Assembly (NCBI RefSeq): GCF_033446685.1
Contig: NZ_JAWQLY010000004.1
Location: 62,001 to 126,000 of the forward strand
Origin: Modicisalibacter sp033446685
GTDB lineage: Bacteria > Pseudomonadota > Gammaproteobacteria > Pseudomonadales > Halomonadaceae
Length of the DNA: 64,000 nt
Direction of reading: 5' to 3'
The notes below the pieces were generated by a model that saw only the letters and a program-made list of their open reading frames with translations, did no database searches and was not told where the DNA came from. A program made the position numbers and the translations under genes. Below are positions 17,338 through 25,308 of this stretch, piece after piece (positions within the stretch are counted from its first letter, which is position 1; every line of letters begins with the position of its first letter).

Positions 17338-18564
17338 ATGGCCCTGTTTGGCAACCGCAAGCGCCGCACCGAGGTACTCGAGCGCCCGGAATACGGCTGG
17401 ATCTGGAAACCCTTGCTGGCCCTGCTGGTGGTCTATCTGCTGGTTTGTCTGGTTTTGGGCATCTGGTGGAGCCAGCGCCCCGAACCCTTCGATGTCGCCC
17501 AGGCCACCACGCAGCGGCTGGGGGCGCCGGCCGACGCCGCGTTGCCACGCGGGGCGCGGTTGACGGCGAGCATGCTGACGTCCCTGGAAACCCTGCTGGA
17601 CAAGCCGGGTGGTTGGCTGCGCAACGACATGCTGCTGCCCGGGGTCTGGCTGGATAACGTGCCCAGCTGGGAATACGGCGTGCTTACCCAACTGCGTCTC
17701 CTCGGCAAGTCCCTGCCGGCGATGAGCCCCGCGGGAGAGGACGCGCTGCAAAGCGCCAACAAGGCGTTGCAATCGGATAGCGAGGACTGGCTCTACCCGG
17801 CGGCCGAGAAGCGTTACAACCAGGCTCAGGGCGCGCTCGCAAGCTACCTGGCGGGTATCGCTCGCGGTGCCGATGGCTTTACCGCCAACGGCGATGGCCT
17901 GGCCAGTTGGCTGGATGCCGTCAGCCGGCGTTTCTCGGGCCTGACCCAGCAGTTGCTGGCGAGCGTCGATGACCCCGAGGCGCTGCGCGAGCTGGGCGTC
18001 GATGACGCCGCGCTGCCCGAAGCCACGCCATGGTTTCGTATCGACAACGTGTTCTTCGAGGCCCGTGGCGATTCCTGGGGCCTGTTGCAATTGCTCAAGG
18101 CGGCCCGGCTCGATTACGCCGACGTGCTCGGCAAGGCCAATGGCAACGCCACGCTGGAGCGGCTGATCGCCGAGCTCGAGTTGGCTCAGCGACGGGTCTG
18201 GAGCCCGGTGATCCTCAACGGTTCCGGCTTCGGCATCTTCGCCAACCATTCGCTGGTACTCGCCAACCATACCCAGGCCATCGCCGAACTGGCGGGACAG
18301 CTCGCGGGTAGCGTGCAGGGCGTCGAGGTGACGGCGCCGAAAAGCGGCACGCGAACGACGGCAGTCGGTACGGGCGGTAACGATAACACCGGCGCGCCGG
18401 GCGCCTCCGAGGCATCGACGAATGCCGAGACGGGCAGTTCGGCGCAAGCCGCCCCCGCGGGCGGCGGCAATTCAGGCGGCAGTGCAGGTGAAGGTGCCCA
18501 GAGCAATGCCGGCGACGATAGCGGCGGCTCTGACATGGCCGCACCGCCTCAGACGCAGCAATGA
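17338..18564 (+). CDS. DUF2333 family protein
   Basis: A 408-residue protein with one N-terminal membrane anchor (about residues 23-47, around LLALLVVYLLVCLVLGIWW) and a large periplasmic helical part. Family marks: DKPGGWLRNDMLLPGVWLDN and WGLLQLLKAARLDYADVLGK. The C-terminus is a low-complexity Gly/Ser/Ala tail (about 70 residues) without family conservation. ATG 17338 is chosen over GTG 17332 by spacing to AAGGA. Function unknown. Confidence 0.88.
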   Translation: MALFGNRKRRTEVLERPEYGWIWKPLLALLVVYLLVCLVLGIWWSQRPEPFDVAQATTQRLGAPADAALPRGARLTASMLTSLETLLDKPGGWLRNDMLLPGVWLDNVPSWEYGVLTQLRLLGKSLPAMSPAGEDALQSANKALQSDSEDWLYPAAEKRYNQAQGALASYLAGIARGADGFTANGDGLASWLDAVSRRFSGLTQQLLASVDDPEALRELGVDDAALPEATPWFRIDNVFFEARGDSWGLLQLLKAARLDYADVLGKANGNATLERLIAELELAQRRVWSPVILNGSGFGIFANHSLVLANHTQAIAELAGQLAGSVQGVEVTAPKSGTRTTAVGTGGNDNTGAPGASEASTNAETGSSAQAAPAGGGNSGGSAGEGAQSNAGDDSGGSDMAAPPQTQQ

Positions 18565-18599
18565 TCGCTATTCACCGGCTGCCCGGTTGATTCGGAACC

Positions 18600-18631
18600 A
18601 AAAAAGCGCCGCTCCCGGGAGCGGCGCTTTG
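18600..18631 (-). terminator. terminator of ppa, possibly bidirectional
   Basis: A 14-bp perfect stem AAAGCGCCGCTCCC/GGGAGCGGCGCTTT. On the minus strand it is followed by a run of seven T (A run at 18600-18606), ideal for ppa. For the plus-strand DUF2333 gene the T run is only three bases. Confidence 0.85.
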
Positions 18632-18664
18632 CTAACGGCTGGGCTAACGGCTGGCCGGTGACGC

Positions 18665-19195
18665 TTACTGTTTGGCGTAGGCGGCGACCGATTTCTCGAT
18701 GGCCTTGCGCGCGGCTTCGGCGTTGTCCCAGGACTCGACCTTGACCCACTTGCCCTTCTCGAGGTCCTTGTAGTTCTCGAAGAAATGGGCGATCTGCTGG
18801 CGCAGCAGCTCGGGCAGGTCGGTGACTTCATGCACGTCGTCGTACAGCGATGACAGCTTCTGATGCGGCACGCACACCAGCTTGGCGTCTTCGCCGGCTT
18901 CGTCGGTCATGTTGAGCACGCCGACCGGACGCGCGCGGATCACGCTGCCCGGCTGTACCGGATGCGGGGTGACGACCAAAGCGTCGAGCGGATCGCCGTC
19001 ATCGGCCAGGGTGTTGGGGATGAAACCGTAGTTGGCCGGATAGAACATCGGCGTGGCCATGAAGCGGTCGACGACCAGGGCGTCCATTTCCTTGTCGATC
19101 TCGTACTTGATCGGGGCGTGATTGGCCGGGATCTCGATCGCCACATAGACGTCGTTGGGAAGGTCCTTTCCAGCGGGAATCTGATTGTAACTCAT
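18665..19195 (-). CDS. ppa: inorganic pyrophosphatase (family I)
   Basis: Hydrolyses PPi made in biosynthesis. The 176-residue length equals the E. coli enzyme. Seen: MSYNQIPAGKDLPNDVYVAI, IKYEIDKE, the active-site loop DGDPLDALVV with metal-binding aspartates, and DEAGEDAKLVCVP. The ATG at 19195 is set by homology; the open frame continues far upstream only as an antisense shadow of the next gene. A PPi-using phosphofructokinase is encoded 2 kb away. Confidence 0.97.
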   Translation of the reverse strand: MSYNQIPAGKDLPNDVYVAIEIPANHAPIKYEIDKEMDALVVDRFMATPMFYPANYGFIPNTLADDGDPLDALVVTPHPVQPGSVIRARPVGVLNMTDEAGEDAKLVCVPHQKLSSLYDDVHEVTDLPELLRQQIAHFFENYKDLEKGKWVKVESWDNAEAARKAIEKSVAAYAKQ

Positions 19196-19351
19196 CGTCG
19201 AATCCTTGCGTTTGCGGCTTGAAGGCGAGAAATGGGGCGGATTATACGAACTGCCCCCGGGGATTACCAATCCATCGAAGGGACGAGGCGAAGGCGACTC
19301 TCTCACAGTGTATGATGGGTGCGCCGCGGCCACCTGCAAGGAGAAAGACAC

Positions 19352-21064
19352 TTGGCGGAACAAGCGCTGTCCCTGAGTTACGGCCAGGCCTTCGTCGCCC
19401 CCGAACGGCGGCGCCATCGCAGCTCGATGTCGGTCTTGATCCCCGAGGGCGAACTGCTGCAGAGCAAGGGCGTCAGCGCGCTGATCAGCGACTCCATCTG
19501 GCGCAATGCCATCGCCAAGCAGGCCGGCGACCTCAGCGTGCGCGGCTTTCTCGCCGACTACTATTCCACGCCGTCGCACTGGGACGTCAAGACCTCGGCG
19601 ACGCGCGTGCTGCGGGCCCTGAACAGCTGGAGCTACAGCCAGAGCAGCTACATCGAGGGTGGCAGCTACGTCAGTTCGATGTCGCTGATGGTACTGCGTG
19701 GCCGCGATGCGCATCTCTTCCATATGGGCGATACGCTGCTCTTTCGTCTGCGCGGCGCCGAATTCGAGCAGCTCACCCGCGATCACGTCACCGACCTGGG
19801 CGGCTATCGCTACCCCTCGCGGGCCCTGGGGCTCGACGGCAATCTGGACATCGATTATGCGCAGATGCCGCTCAAGCAGGGCGACCTGTTCCTGTTCACC
19901 ACCCAGGCGGTGCGCGGCACGTTGATGCCGTCGGATTTCGTGCAGTTGATTCGTGCCGATGTCAGCAACCTCGACGCCGCCTGCGAGCGTCTGGCCGAGG
20001 CCGCCCAGGCACGGGCCGGCGAGCGCGGCTATGGCGCCGAACAATTCTGTTTTCAGCTGGTGCGCATCGATCGCTTGCCCGAGGCCGAATCGGACCCGTC
20101 CGAGACGCACGTCAGCAACCTGCCGGTGCCTGCGGAGCTCGCGGTCGGCGAACGCCTCGACGGGCTGGAAGTGCTGGAAGTCCTGTCGCGCAGCGCCAAG
20201 TCGCGGGTCTATCGGGTGCGCGACGATCGCAGTCGCGCCGAGATGGTGCTGCGTGCGCCGAGCCCCGAGCTTTCCAGCCGCAATGCCTATCTCGAGCATT
20301 TTCTGTTGCAGCAATGGGTCGCCGAGCGGGTCAACTCGCCGTTCATCGCCAAGCTGATCGAATTGCCGCGGCCGCGTCGACATCTCTACTACCTGATGGC
20401 GGACGTGCGCGGCGAGTCGCTCAGCGACTGGCTGCATCGCCATCCGCAGGCCAGCCTGGCCCAGCGGCTGGATATCGCTCGCCAGCTGGCCAAGGCGGTA
20501 CAGGCACTGCATCGTCGCGACGTGCTGCACCAGCAGATCCATCCCGACACGATCCTCATCGACCCGCACGGCCAGGTGGTGCTGAGCGATTTCAGCGCCT
20601 GTTTTCGGCGCGACGGTGACAGCGGCAAGGCGCGCGAGCTGGCTCGCGAAGTGGGTCTCACCGTCCATAGTGCGCCGGAATACGCGCTGGGCAACGAGAT
20701 TGGCCGGCGCAGCGACCAGTACGCGCTGGCATCGACCGTCTATTGGCTGTTGACCGATGACTTGCCCTACGACCAGTCGCCCGATGAATTGCGAAGTCAC
20801 ACCGGCCTCGAGCAGATGCGCTATCGCCGCGCGCGCACCCGCAACCCGGCGGTATCGGCGGAGCTCGACGACGCCTTGTGTCGAGCCTTGGACCCGCAGC
20901 GCGCGTTGCGTTTCCGGCGGCTGTCCGAATTTCTGCTGGCGCTGCGCGATCCGCGCAAGCACAGCGACGACGAGCAAGCAACGACCGGCGCACCGGCCAG
21001 TCTCTGGCAGGGCATCGCCGGGCTGTTGCTGCTACTGCTGGTGCTTTCCTGGTTGCTGAAATAG
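19352..21064 (+). CDS. PP2C phosphatase-protein kinase fusion, both domains degenerate, membrane-anchored
   Basis: A 570-residue protein with an N-terminal PP2C-like domain (about 1-240), a kinase-like domain (about 268-540) and a C-terminal membrane anchor (LWQGIAGLLLLLLVLSWLLK). The same layout occurs in Pseudomonas 'bifunctional kinase/phosphatase' proteins. Key residues are missing: the PP2C motif expected as ADG is QSKG (37-40) and the later TDGV is TTQAV (183-187), though GDT (126-128) is kept. In the kinase part the VAIK lysine is Arg301, the HRDxKPxN loop reads HQQIHPDT (393-400), so catalytic Asp, Lys and Asn are all changed; DFG is DFS (413-415) and APE (441-443) is kept. It is probably a pseudoenzyme scaffold. 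Start TTG 19352 has AAGGAGA upstream. Confidence 0.85.
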   Translation: MAEQALSLSYGQAFVAPERRRHRSSMSVLIPEGELLQSKGVSALISDSIWRNAIAKQAGDLSVRGFLADYYSTPSHWDVKTSATRVLRALNSWSYSQSSYIEGGSYVSSMSLMVLRGRDAHLFHMGDTLLFRLRGAEFEQLTRDHVTDLGGYRYPSRALGLDGNLDIDYAQMPLKQGDLFLFTTQAVRGTLMPSDFVQLIRADVSNLDAACERLAEAAQARAGERGYGAEQFCFQLVRIDRLPEAESDPSETHVSNLPVPAELAVGERLDGLEVLEVLSRSAKSRVYRVRDDRSRAEMVLRAPSPELSSRNAYLEHFLLQQWVAERVNSPFIAKLIELPRPRRHLYYLMADVRGESLSDWLHRHPQASLAQRLDIARQLAKAVQALHRRDVLHQQIHPDTILIDPHGQVVLSDFSACFRRDGDSGKARELAREVGLTVHSAPEYALGNEIGRRSDQYALASTVYWLLTDDLPYDQSPDELRSHTGLEQMRYRRARTRNPAVSAELDDALCRALDPQRALRFRRLSEFLLALRDPRKHSDDEQATTGAPASLWQGIAGLLLLLLVLSWLLK

Positions 21065-21066
21065 GC

Positions 21067-21104
21067 CCGCTACGGGCTACGGGCTACTAGGGCTACTAGG
21101 GCTA
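21067..21104. repeat. short imperfect tandem repeat of a GGGCTAC unit
   Basis: Five close copies of GGGCTAC, separated by nothing or by a TAG-like spacer, directly after the stop of the PP2C-kinase gene. It looks like replication slippage in a non-coding gap and has no evident function. Confidence 0.6.
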
Positions 21105-21183
21105 CGATAAGCGCTGTGAGTTTTGGATTCGTGGCCCGAAGCGTGAGCTAAGGGGCTTCGGGCGGATAATGCCTATAGACGAA

Positions 21184-21210
21184 AGCGCCCCGGCTGATAA
21201 CCGGGGCGCT
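21184..21210 (-). terminator. probable terminator of the phosphofructokinase gene
   Basis: AGCGCCCCGG, seven-base loop, CCGGGGCGCT: a ten-bp perfect stem between convergent genes. On the minus strand it is followed by only three T then C and G, so strength is uncertain. Confidence 0.55.
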
Positions 21211-21225
21211 CGGACGTTGCGACGC

Positions 21226-22485
21226 TTACAGCGTGAAGTCAGGCAGTTTGCGCTCGACCTTGGCGAGCTTCAGCGAGGCGACCTTGGGCAGGCCGTTCTC
21301 GAACGGCGGGAAGTCCTCGCCCTGGATCAGCGGCGAAAGATAGCGCCGGCAGGAGTCGGTGATGCCGAAGCCATCCTCGCGGATGAAATCACGCGGCATG
21401 TACTTCTCCTTATTGGCGACCTCGGCCAGCGGCGCGGCCTCGATGCGCCACTCATAGGGCGAGTCGCTGAGGCGCTTGATCGCCGGCATCATCGCGTTCT
21501 TGCCGTCGAGGGCGAGTTCCACGGCCTTCTTGCCGACCGCATAGGCCTGCTCGACGTCGGTCTTCGAGGCCAGGTGGCGTGCGGCGCGCTGCAGGTAGTC
21601 GGCGACCGCCCAGTGATACTTGTAGCCTAGGTCCTGCTTGACCATGCCGGCCAGCGTCGGCGCCACGCCGCCCAACTGGCGATGGCCGAAGGCGTCGGTA
21701 TTGCCGGCGTCGGCGAGGAAGGTGCCATCGTCGTAGCGGGCGCCTTCGGAAACCACGATCACGCAGTAGCCGTAATCCTTGACCGCCTGCTCGACACGTG
21801 CCATCACCTTGGCCCGCTCGAAGGGAATCTCGGGGAATATCACCAGGTGCGGCGGCTCGCCTTCGCCGTTACCCGCCAGGGCGCCGGCGGCGGCGATCCA
21901 GCCGGCATGGCGGCCCATCACCTCGAGTACGAATACCTTGGTCGAGGTGGCGCACATCGAGGCGATGTCGAGCGCCGCCTCGCGGGTCGAGGTGGCGATG
22001 TACTTGGCGACGCTGCCGAAGCCCGGCGAGTTGTCGGTGATCGGCAGGTCGTTGTCGACCGTCTTGGGCACATGAATGGCGGTCAGCGGGTAGCCCATCT
22101 TCTCGGAAAGCTGCGAGACCTTGAGACAGGTATCGGCACTGTCGCCGCCGCCGTTGTAGAAGAAATAACGGATGTCGTGGGCCTTGAACACCTCGATCAG
22201 GCGCTCGTACTGGGCGCGGTGACTCTCGATGTCCTTGAGCTTGTAGCGGCACGAGCCGAATGCGCCGCCCGGTGTGTGGCGCAAGGCGGCGATGGCTTCG
22301 TCGCTTTCCTGTGAAACGTCGATCAAATCCTCGGTCAGGGCGCCGATGATGCCATTGTGTCCGGCGTAGACCTTGCCGATCTGGTCGCTGTGGCGACGGC
22401 ACGTCTCGATCACGCCGCAGGCGCTGGCATTGATCACGGCGGTTACCCCGCCTGACTGGGCGTAGAAGGCGTTGTGCTGGGCCAT
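21226..22485 (-). CDS. pfp: 6-phosphofructokinase, pyrophosphate-dependent type
   Basis: A 419-residue phosphofructokinase that reversibly phosphorylates fructose 6-phosphate. The catalytic stretch reads PKTVDND, where ATP-dependent enzymes have PGTxDND; the lysine there is the mark of the PPi-using group, and YNGGGDSADT replaces the ATP-type GGDGS. Other family marks: QSGGVTAVINAS near the start and MGRHAGWIA. AAGGAAG precedes the ATG. Reversible PPi-linked flux could serve both glycolysis and gluconeogenesis; ppa lies close by, but the two are separated by a convergent gene. Confidence 0.85.
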   Translation of the reverse strand: MAQHNAFYAQSGGVTAVINASACGVIETCRRHSDQIGKVYAGHNGIIGALTEDLIDVSQESDEAIAALRHTPGGAFGSCRYKLKDIESHRAQYERLIEVFKAHDIRYFFYNGGGDSADTCLKVSQLSEKMGYPLTAIHVPKTVDNDLPITDNSPGFGSVAKYIATSTREAALDIASMCATSTKVFVLEVMGRHAGWIAAAGALAGNGEGEPPHLVIFPEIPFERAKVMARVEQAVKDYGYCVIVVSEGARYDDGTFLADAGNTDAFGHRQLGGVAPTLAGMVKQDLGYKYHWAVADYLQRAARHLASKTDVEQAYAVGKKAVELALDGKNAMMPAIKRLSDSPYEWRIEAAPLAEVANKEKYMPRDFIREDGFGITDSCRRYLSPLIQGEDFPPFENGLPKVASLKLAKVERKLPDFTL

Positions 22486-22685
22486 AGGGGCTTCCTTTGC
22501 TCCTGCTTTTATAGGTAATTACGTGCGGTGGGATGGCTGTGCATCATAGCCGAAAGCGCCCGCTGCTGCACGACAGCGGCGGACCGGGCGGGTGCGTATG
22601 GCAGCGGCATTGGCGCCATGCTAGGCTCACGCGCCGGTGAGCGGTTCGCTGAGGCGAGCCATATTTCAGGGCTGGAGACCCCTTC

Positions 22686-24053
22686 ATGCACGTGCATATC
22701 CTCGGAATCTGCGGCACCTTCATGGGCAGTCTGGCGCTGCTCGCGCGCGAGTTGGGCTACACCGTCAGCGGTTCCGATGCCAACGTCTACCCACCGATGA
22801 GTACCCAGCTCGAGGCCGCCGGCATCGCACTGATGGACGGCTACGCCGCCGCCAACCTCGAGCCGCGCCCCGACCAGGTGATCGTCGGCAACGCCCTGTC
22901 GCGCGGCAACCCCGAAGTGGAGGCGCTGCTCAACGCGCGCCTCGATTATGTCTCGGGGCCGCAATGGCTGGCCGAGCACGTTTTGCCCGGACGACGCGTG
23001 CTGGCGGTGGCCGGTACCCACGGCAAGACCACCACGGCCAGCCTGCTGGCCTGGCTGCTCGAATCGGCGGGGCTCGCGCCGGGCTTTCTGATCGGCGGGG
23101 TGCCGCGCAACTTCGGTGTCTCGGCGCGTCTCGGTGGGGCCGGCGCGCCGTTCGTGATCGAGGCCGACGAATACGACACGGCGTTTTTTGACAAGCGTTC
23201 CAAGTTCGTTCATTACCGCCCCGATGTCGCGGTACTCAACAATCTCGAGTTCGATCACGCGGATATCTTTGCCGATCTGGCGGCCATCGAGCGGCAATTC
23301 CATCACCTGGTGCGCACCGTACCCGGCGACGGCCGGCTGCTGGTCGCCGACGGCGAACCGGCGCTCGAGCGGGTCGTCGGGATGGGCTGCTGGACGCCCC
23401 TGGAGCGCTTCGGCGACTCGACGCAAAGCGCCTGGCGGCTGGCGCTGGAGCGTGACGACGCCAGTCGTTTCCGGATCATTCACGACGGCGAGGATGCGGT
23501 GGTCGACTGGTCATTGACCGGGGTGCACAACGCCCGCAACGCGCTCGCTGCGCTTGCCGCCGCGGCGACCTGCGGGGTCGATCTGGCGCGCGGTTGCGCC
23601 GCGCTGGCGCGTTTCCAGTCGCCGCGTCGACGCCAGGAGGTGCGCGGCGAGGTCGCCGGGATCCAGGTCATCGACGACTTCGCCCACCATCCCACGGCGA
23701 TCGCCACCACGCTCCAGGGCTTGCGAGCCGCGACGCCGCTGGGGCGCCTGCTGGCGGTGATCGAGCCGCGCTCGAACACCATGCGCCTGGGCACGCTGCG
23801 CTCTCGCCTGGCCGACAGCGTCGCCGAGGCCGATGGGGTGTGGTGGTATCAGCCGCCCGAACTCGACTGGTCGCTGGACGAGCTGCTCGAGGCCAGCCCG
23901 GTGCCGGCGTGGCGGATCGGCGACATCGATGGGCTGGTCGCCGCGCTGGTCGACGAGGCGCAACGCGGCGATCGCATCGTGGTGATGTCCAACGGCGGCT
24001 TCGGTGGCATCCACGAGAAGCTGCTGGCGGCCCTGGAGGCGCGCCATGGCTGA
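22686..24053 (+). CDS. mpl: UDP-N-acetylmuramate:L-alanyl-gamma-D-glutamyl-meso-diaminopimelate ligase
   Basis: Mpl reattaches recycled murein tripeptide to UDP-MurNAc. The 455-residue protein starts MHVHILGICGTFMGSLALLA, has the Mur-ligase P-loop AGTHGKTTTASLL, the metal-binding IEADEYDTAFFDKRSKF and the C-terminal FAHHPTAI. The gene overlaps ubiX by eight bases. Confidence 0.95.
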   Translation: MHVHILGICGTFMGSLALLARELGYTVSGSDANVYPPMSTQLEAAGIALMDGYAAANLEPRPDQVIVGNALSRGNPEVEALLNARLDYVSGPQWLAEHVLPGRRVLAVAGTHGKTTTASLLAWLLESAGLAPGFLIGGVPRNFGVSARLGGAGAPFVIEADEYDTAFFDKRSKFVHYRPDVAVLNNLEFDHADIFADLAAIERQFHHLVRTVPGDGRLLVADGEPALERVVGMGCWTPLERFGDSTQSAWRLALERDDASRFRIIHDGEDAVVDWSLTGVHNARNALAALAAAATCGVDLARGCAALARFQSPRRRQEVRGEVAGIQVIDDFAHHPTAIATTLQGLRAATPLGRLLAVIEPRSNTMRLGTLRSRLADSVAEADGVWWYQPPELDWSLDELLEASPVPAWRIGDIDGLVAALVDEAQRGDRIVVMSNGGFGGIHEKLLAALEARHG

Positions 24054-24669
24054 CGCGACTTTCAAGCCCCCGGTGACCGTCGCGCTGACCGGGGCCTCCG
24101 GCGCGCAATACGGGCTGCGCCTGATCGAGTGCCTGGTGGCGGCCGAGCACGAGGTCTGGGTGATGATCTCCAAGGCGGCGCACATGGTGATCGTCACCGA
24201 GACCGACGAGCGCCTGCCGGCTCAGCCGGCGAGGCTCGCCGAGGCGCTGATCGCCCGCAGCAATGCCGCCGACGGGCAGATCCGCTGTTTCGCGCGCGAG
24301 GACTGGATGGCGCCGGTGGCCTCGGGCTCGGGTGCGTCGACGGCGATGGTGATCTGTCCCTGTTCGACGGGCACGCTGTCGGCGGTCGCCACCGGCGCCA
24401 GCAACAACCTGATCGAGCGCGCCGCCGATGTCGCGCTCAAGGAGCGCCGCCAACTGATCCTGGTGCCGCGCGAGGCGCCGTTGTCGGCGATCCATCTCGA
24501 ACACATGCTGGCGCTGACCCGGCTTGGCGCGGTGATCCTGCCGGCGGCGCCGGGATTCTACCATCGGCCGACCAGTGTCGAGGCGCTGATCGACTTCATC
24601 GTCGCACGGATTCTCAATCAATTGGGCATCGAGCATCATTTGATGCCGCGCTGGGGAGAGCCGCAGTGA
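24046..24669 (+). CDS. ubiX: flavin prenyltransferase UbiX
   Basis: UbiX makes prenylated FMN, the cofactor for the UbiD decarboxylase of ubiquinone synthesis. The 207-residue protein has the nucleotide-binding start VALTGASGAQYGLRL, the region CPCSTGTLSAVATGASNNLIERAADVALKE (first part conserved for flavin binding) and VPREAPLS. The ATG at 24046 has GGAGG at 24034-24038 and overlaps the end of mpl; this mpl-ubiX pairing is common in relatives. Confidence 0.94.
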   Translation: MADATFKPPVTVALTGASGAQYGLRLIECLVAAEHEVWVMISKAAHMVIVTETDERLPAQPARLAEALIARSNAADGQIRCFAREDWMAPVASGSGASTAMVICPCSTGTLSAVATGASNNLIERAADVALKERRQLILVPREAPLSAIHLEHMLALTRLGAVILPAAPGFYHRPTSVEALIDFIVARILNQLGIEHHLMPRWGEPQ

Positions 24670-25292
24670 TCGTCAACCTGTCGTTGCTGTCGGTATTCAT
24701 CCCCACCTTCTTCATGGTCTCGCTGACCCCGGGCATGTGCATGACGCTGTCGATGGTGCTGGGGATGACCGTCGGCGTTCGCCGCGCGCTGTGGATGATG
24801 GCCGGTGAACTGGTCGGGGTCGGCCTGGTGGCCGTGGCGGCGGGTGCCGGGGTGGCGACACTGATGCTGCGCCAGCCGCTGATGTTCGCCGCCTTCAAGT
24901 GGCTGGGCGGGGCCTACCTGGTATATCTGGGGGTGATGATGTGGCGCTCGCGCGGGCGCATGGCGATACCCAGCGAGCCGACCGCGGCGCGTGATGTCTC
25001 GCGCTGGCAATTGCTTTCCCAGGGGTTCGTCACCGCGGTCGCCAATCCCAAGGGCTGGGCGTTCTTCATCGCCCTGCTGCCGCCGTTTCTCGACACCGAT
25101 TTGCCGTTGGCCCCGCAACTGGCGGTACTGGTCGGGATGATCCTGACGCTCGAGCTGTGCTGCCTGCTGCTCTACGCCACTGGCGGACGCACCGCCAGCC
25201 ATCTACTCGCCAAGGGCGGCAGCGTCCGGCTTCTCAACCGCATCGCCGGTACGCTGATGGTGGGGGTCGGGTTGTGGCTGGCGCTGGGTTAG
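24666..25292 (+). CDS. LysE family amino-acid/metabolite exporter
   Basis: A 208-residue membrane protein with about six transmembrane segments. The N-terminal FMVSLTPGMCMTLSM is the LysE/RhtB signature (TPGP-like), followed by GVGLVAVAAGAGV and the motif FVTAVANPKGWAFFIALLP. It starts with GTG overlapping the ubiX stop (GTGA), so it is translationally coupled to ubiX. The substrate cannot be read from sequence; the link with mpl and ubiX may be only positional. Confidence 0.85.
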   Translation: MIVNLSLLSVFIPTFFMVSLTPGMCMTLSMVLGMTVGVRRALWMMAGELVGVGLVAVAAGAGVATLMLRQPLMFAAFKWLGGAYLVYLGVMMWRSRGRMAIPSEPTAARDVSRWQLLSQGFVTAVANPKGWAFFIALLPPFLDTDLPLAPQLAVLVGMILTLELCCLLLYATGGRTASHLLAKGGSVRLLNRIAGTLMVGVGLWLALG

Positions 25293-25308
25293 CGGGCCCT
25301 GGCGCCGG

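Noticed and set aside
18665..20977. A 770-codon open frame on the minus strand that includes ppa
   Set aside because: The true ppa start is ATG 19195 by family length. The rest is an antisense shadow of the PP2C-kinase gene, caused by high GC.
21226..22485. ATP-dependent phosphofructokinase
   Set aside because: The catalytic motif is PKTVDND, with the lysine typical of PPi-dependent enzymes, not PGT.
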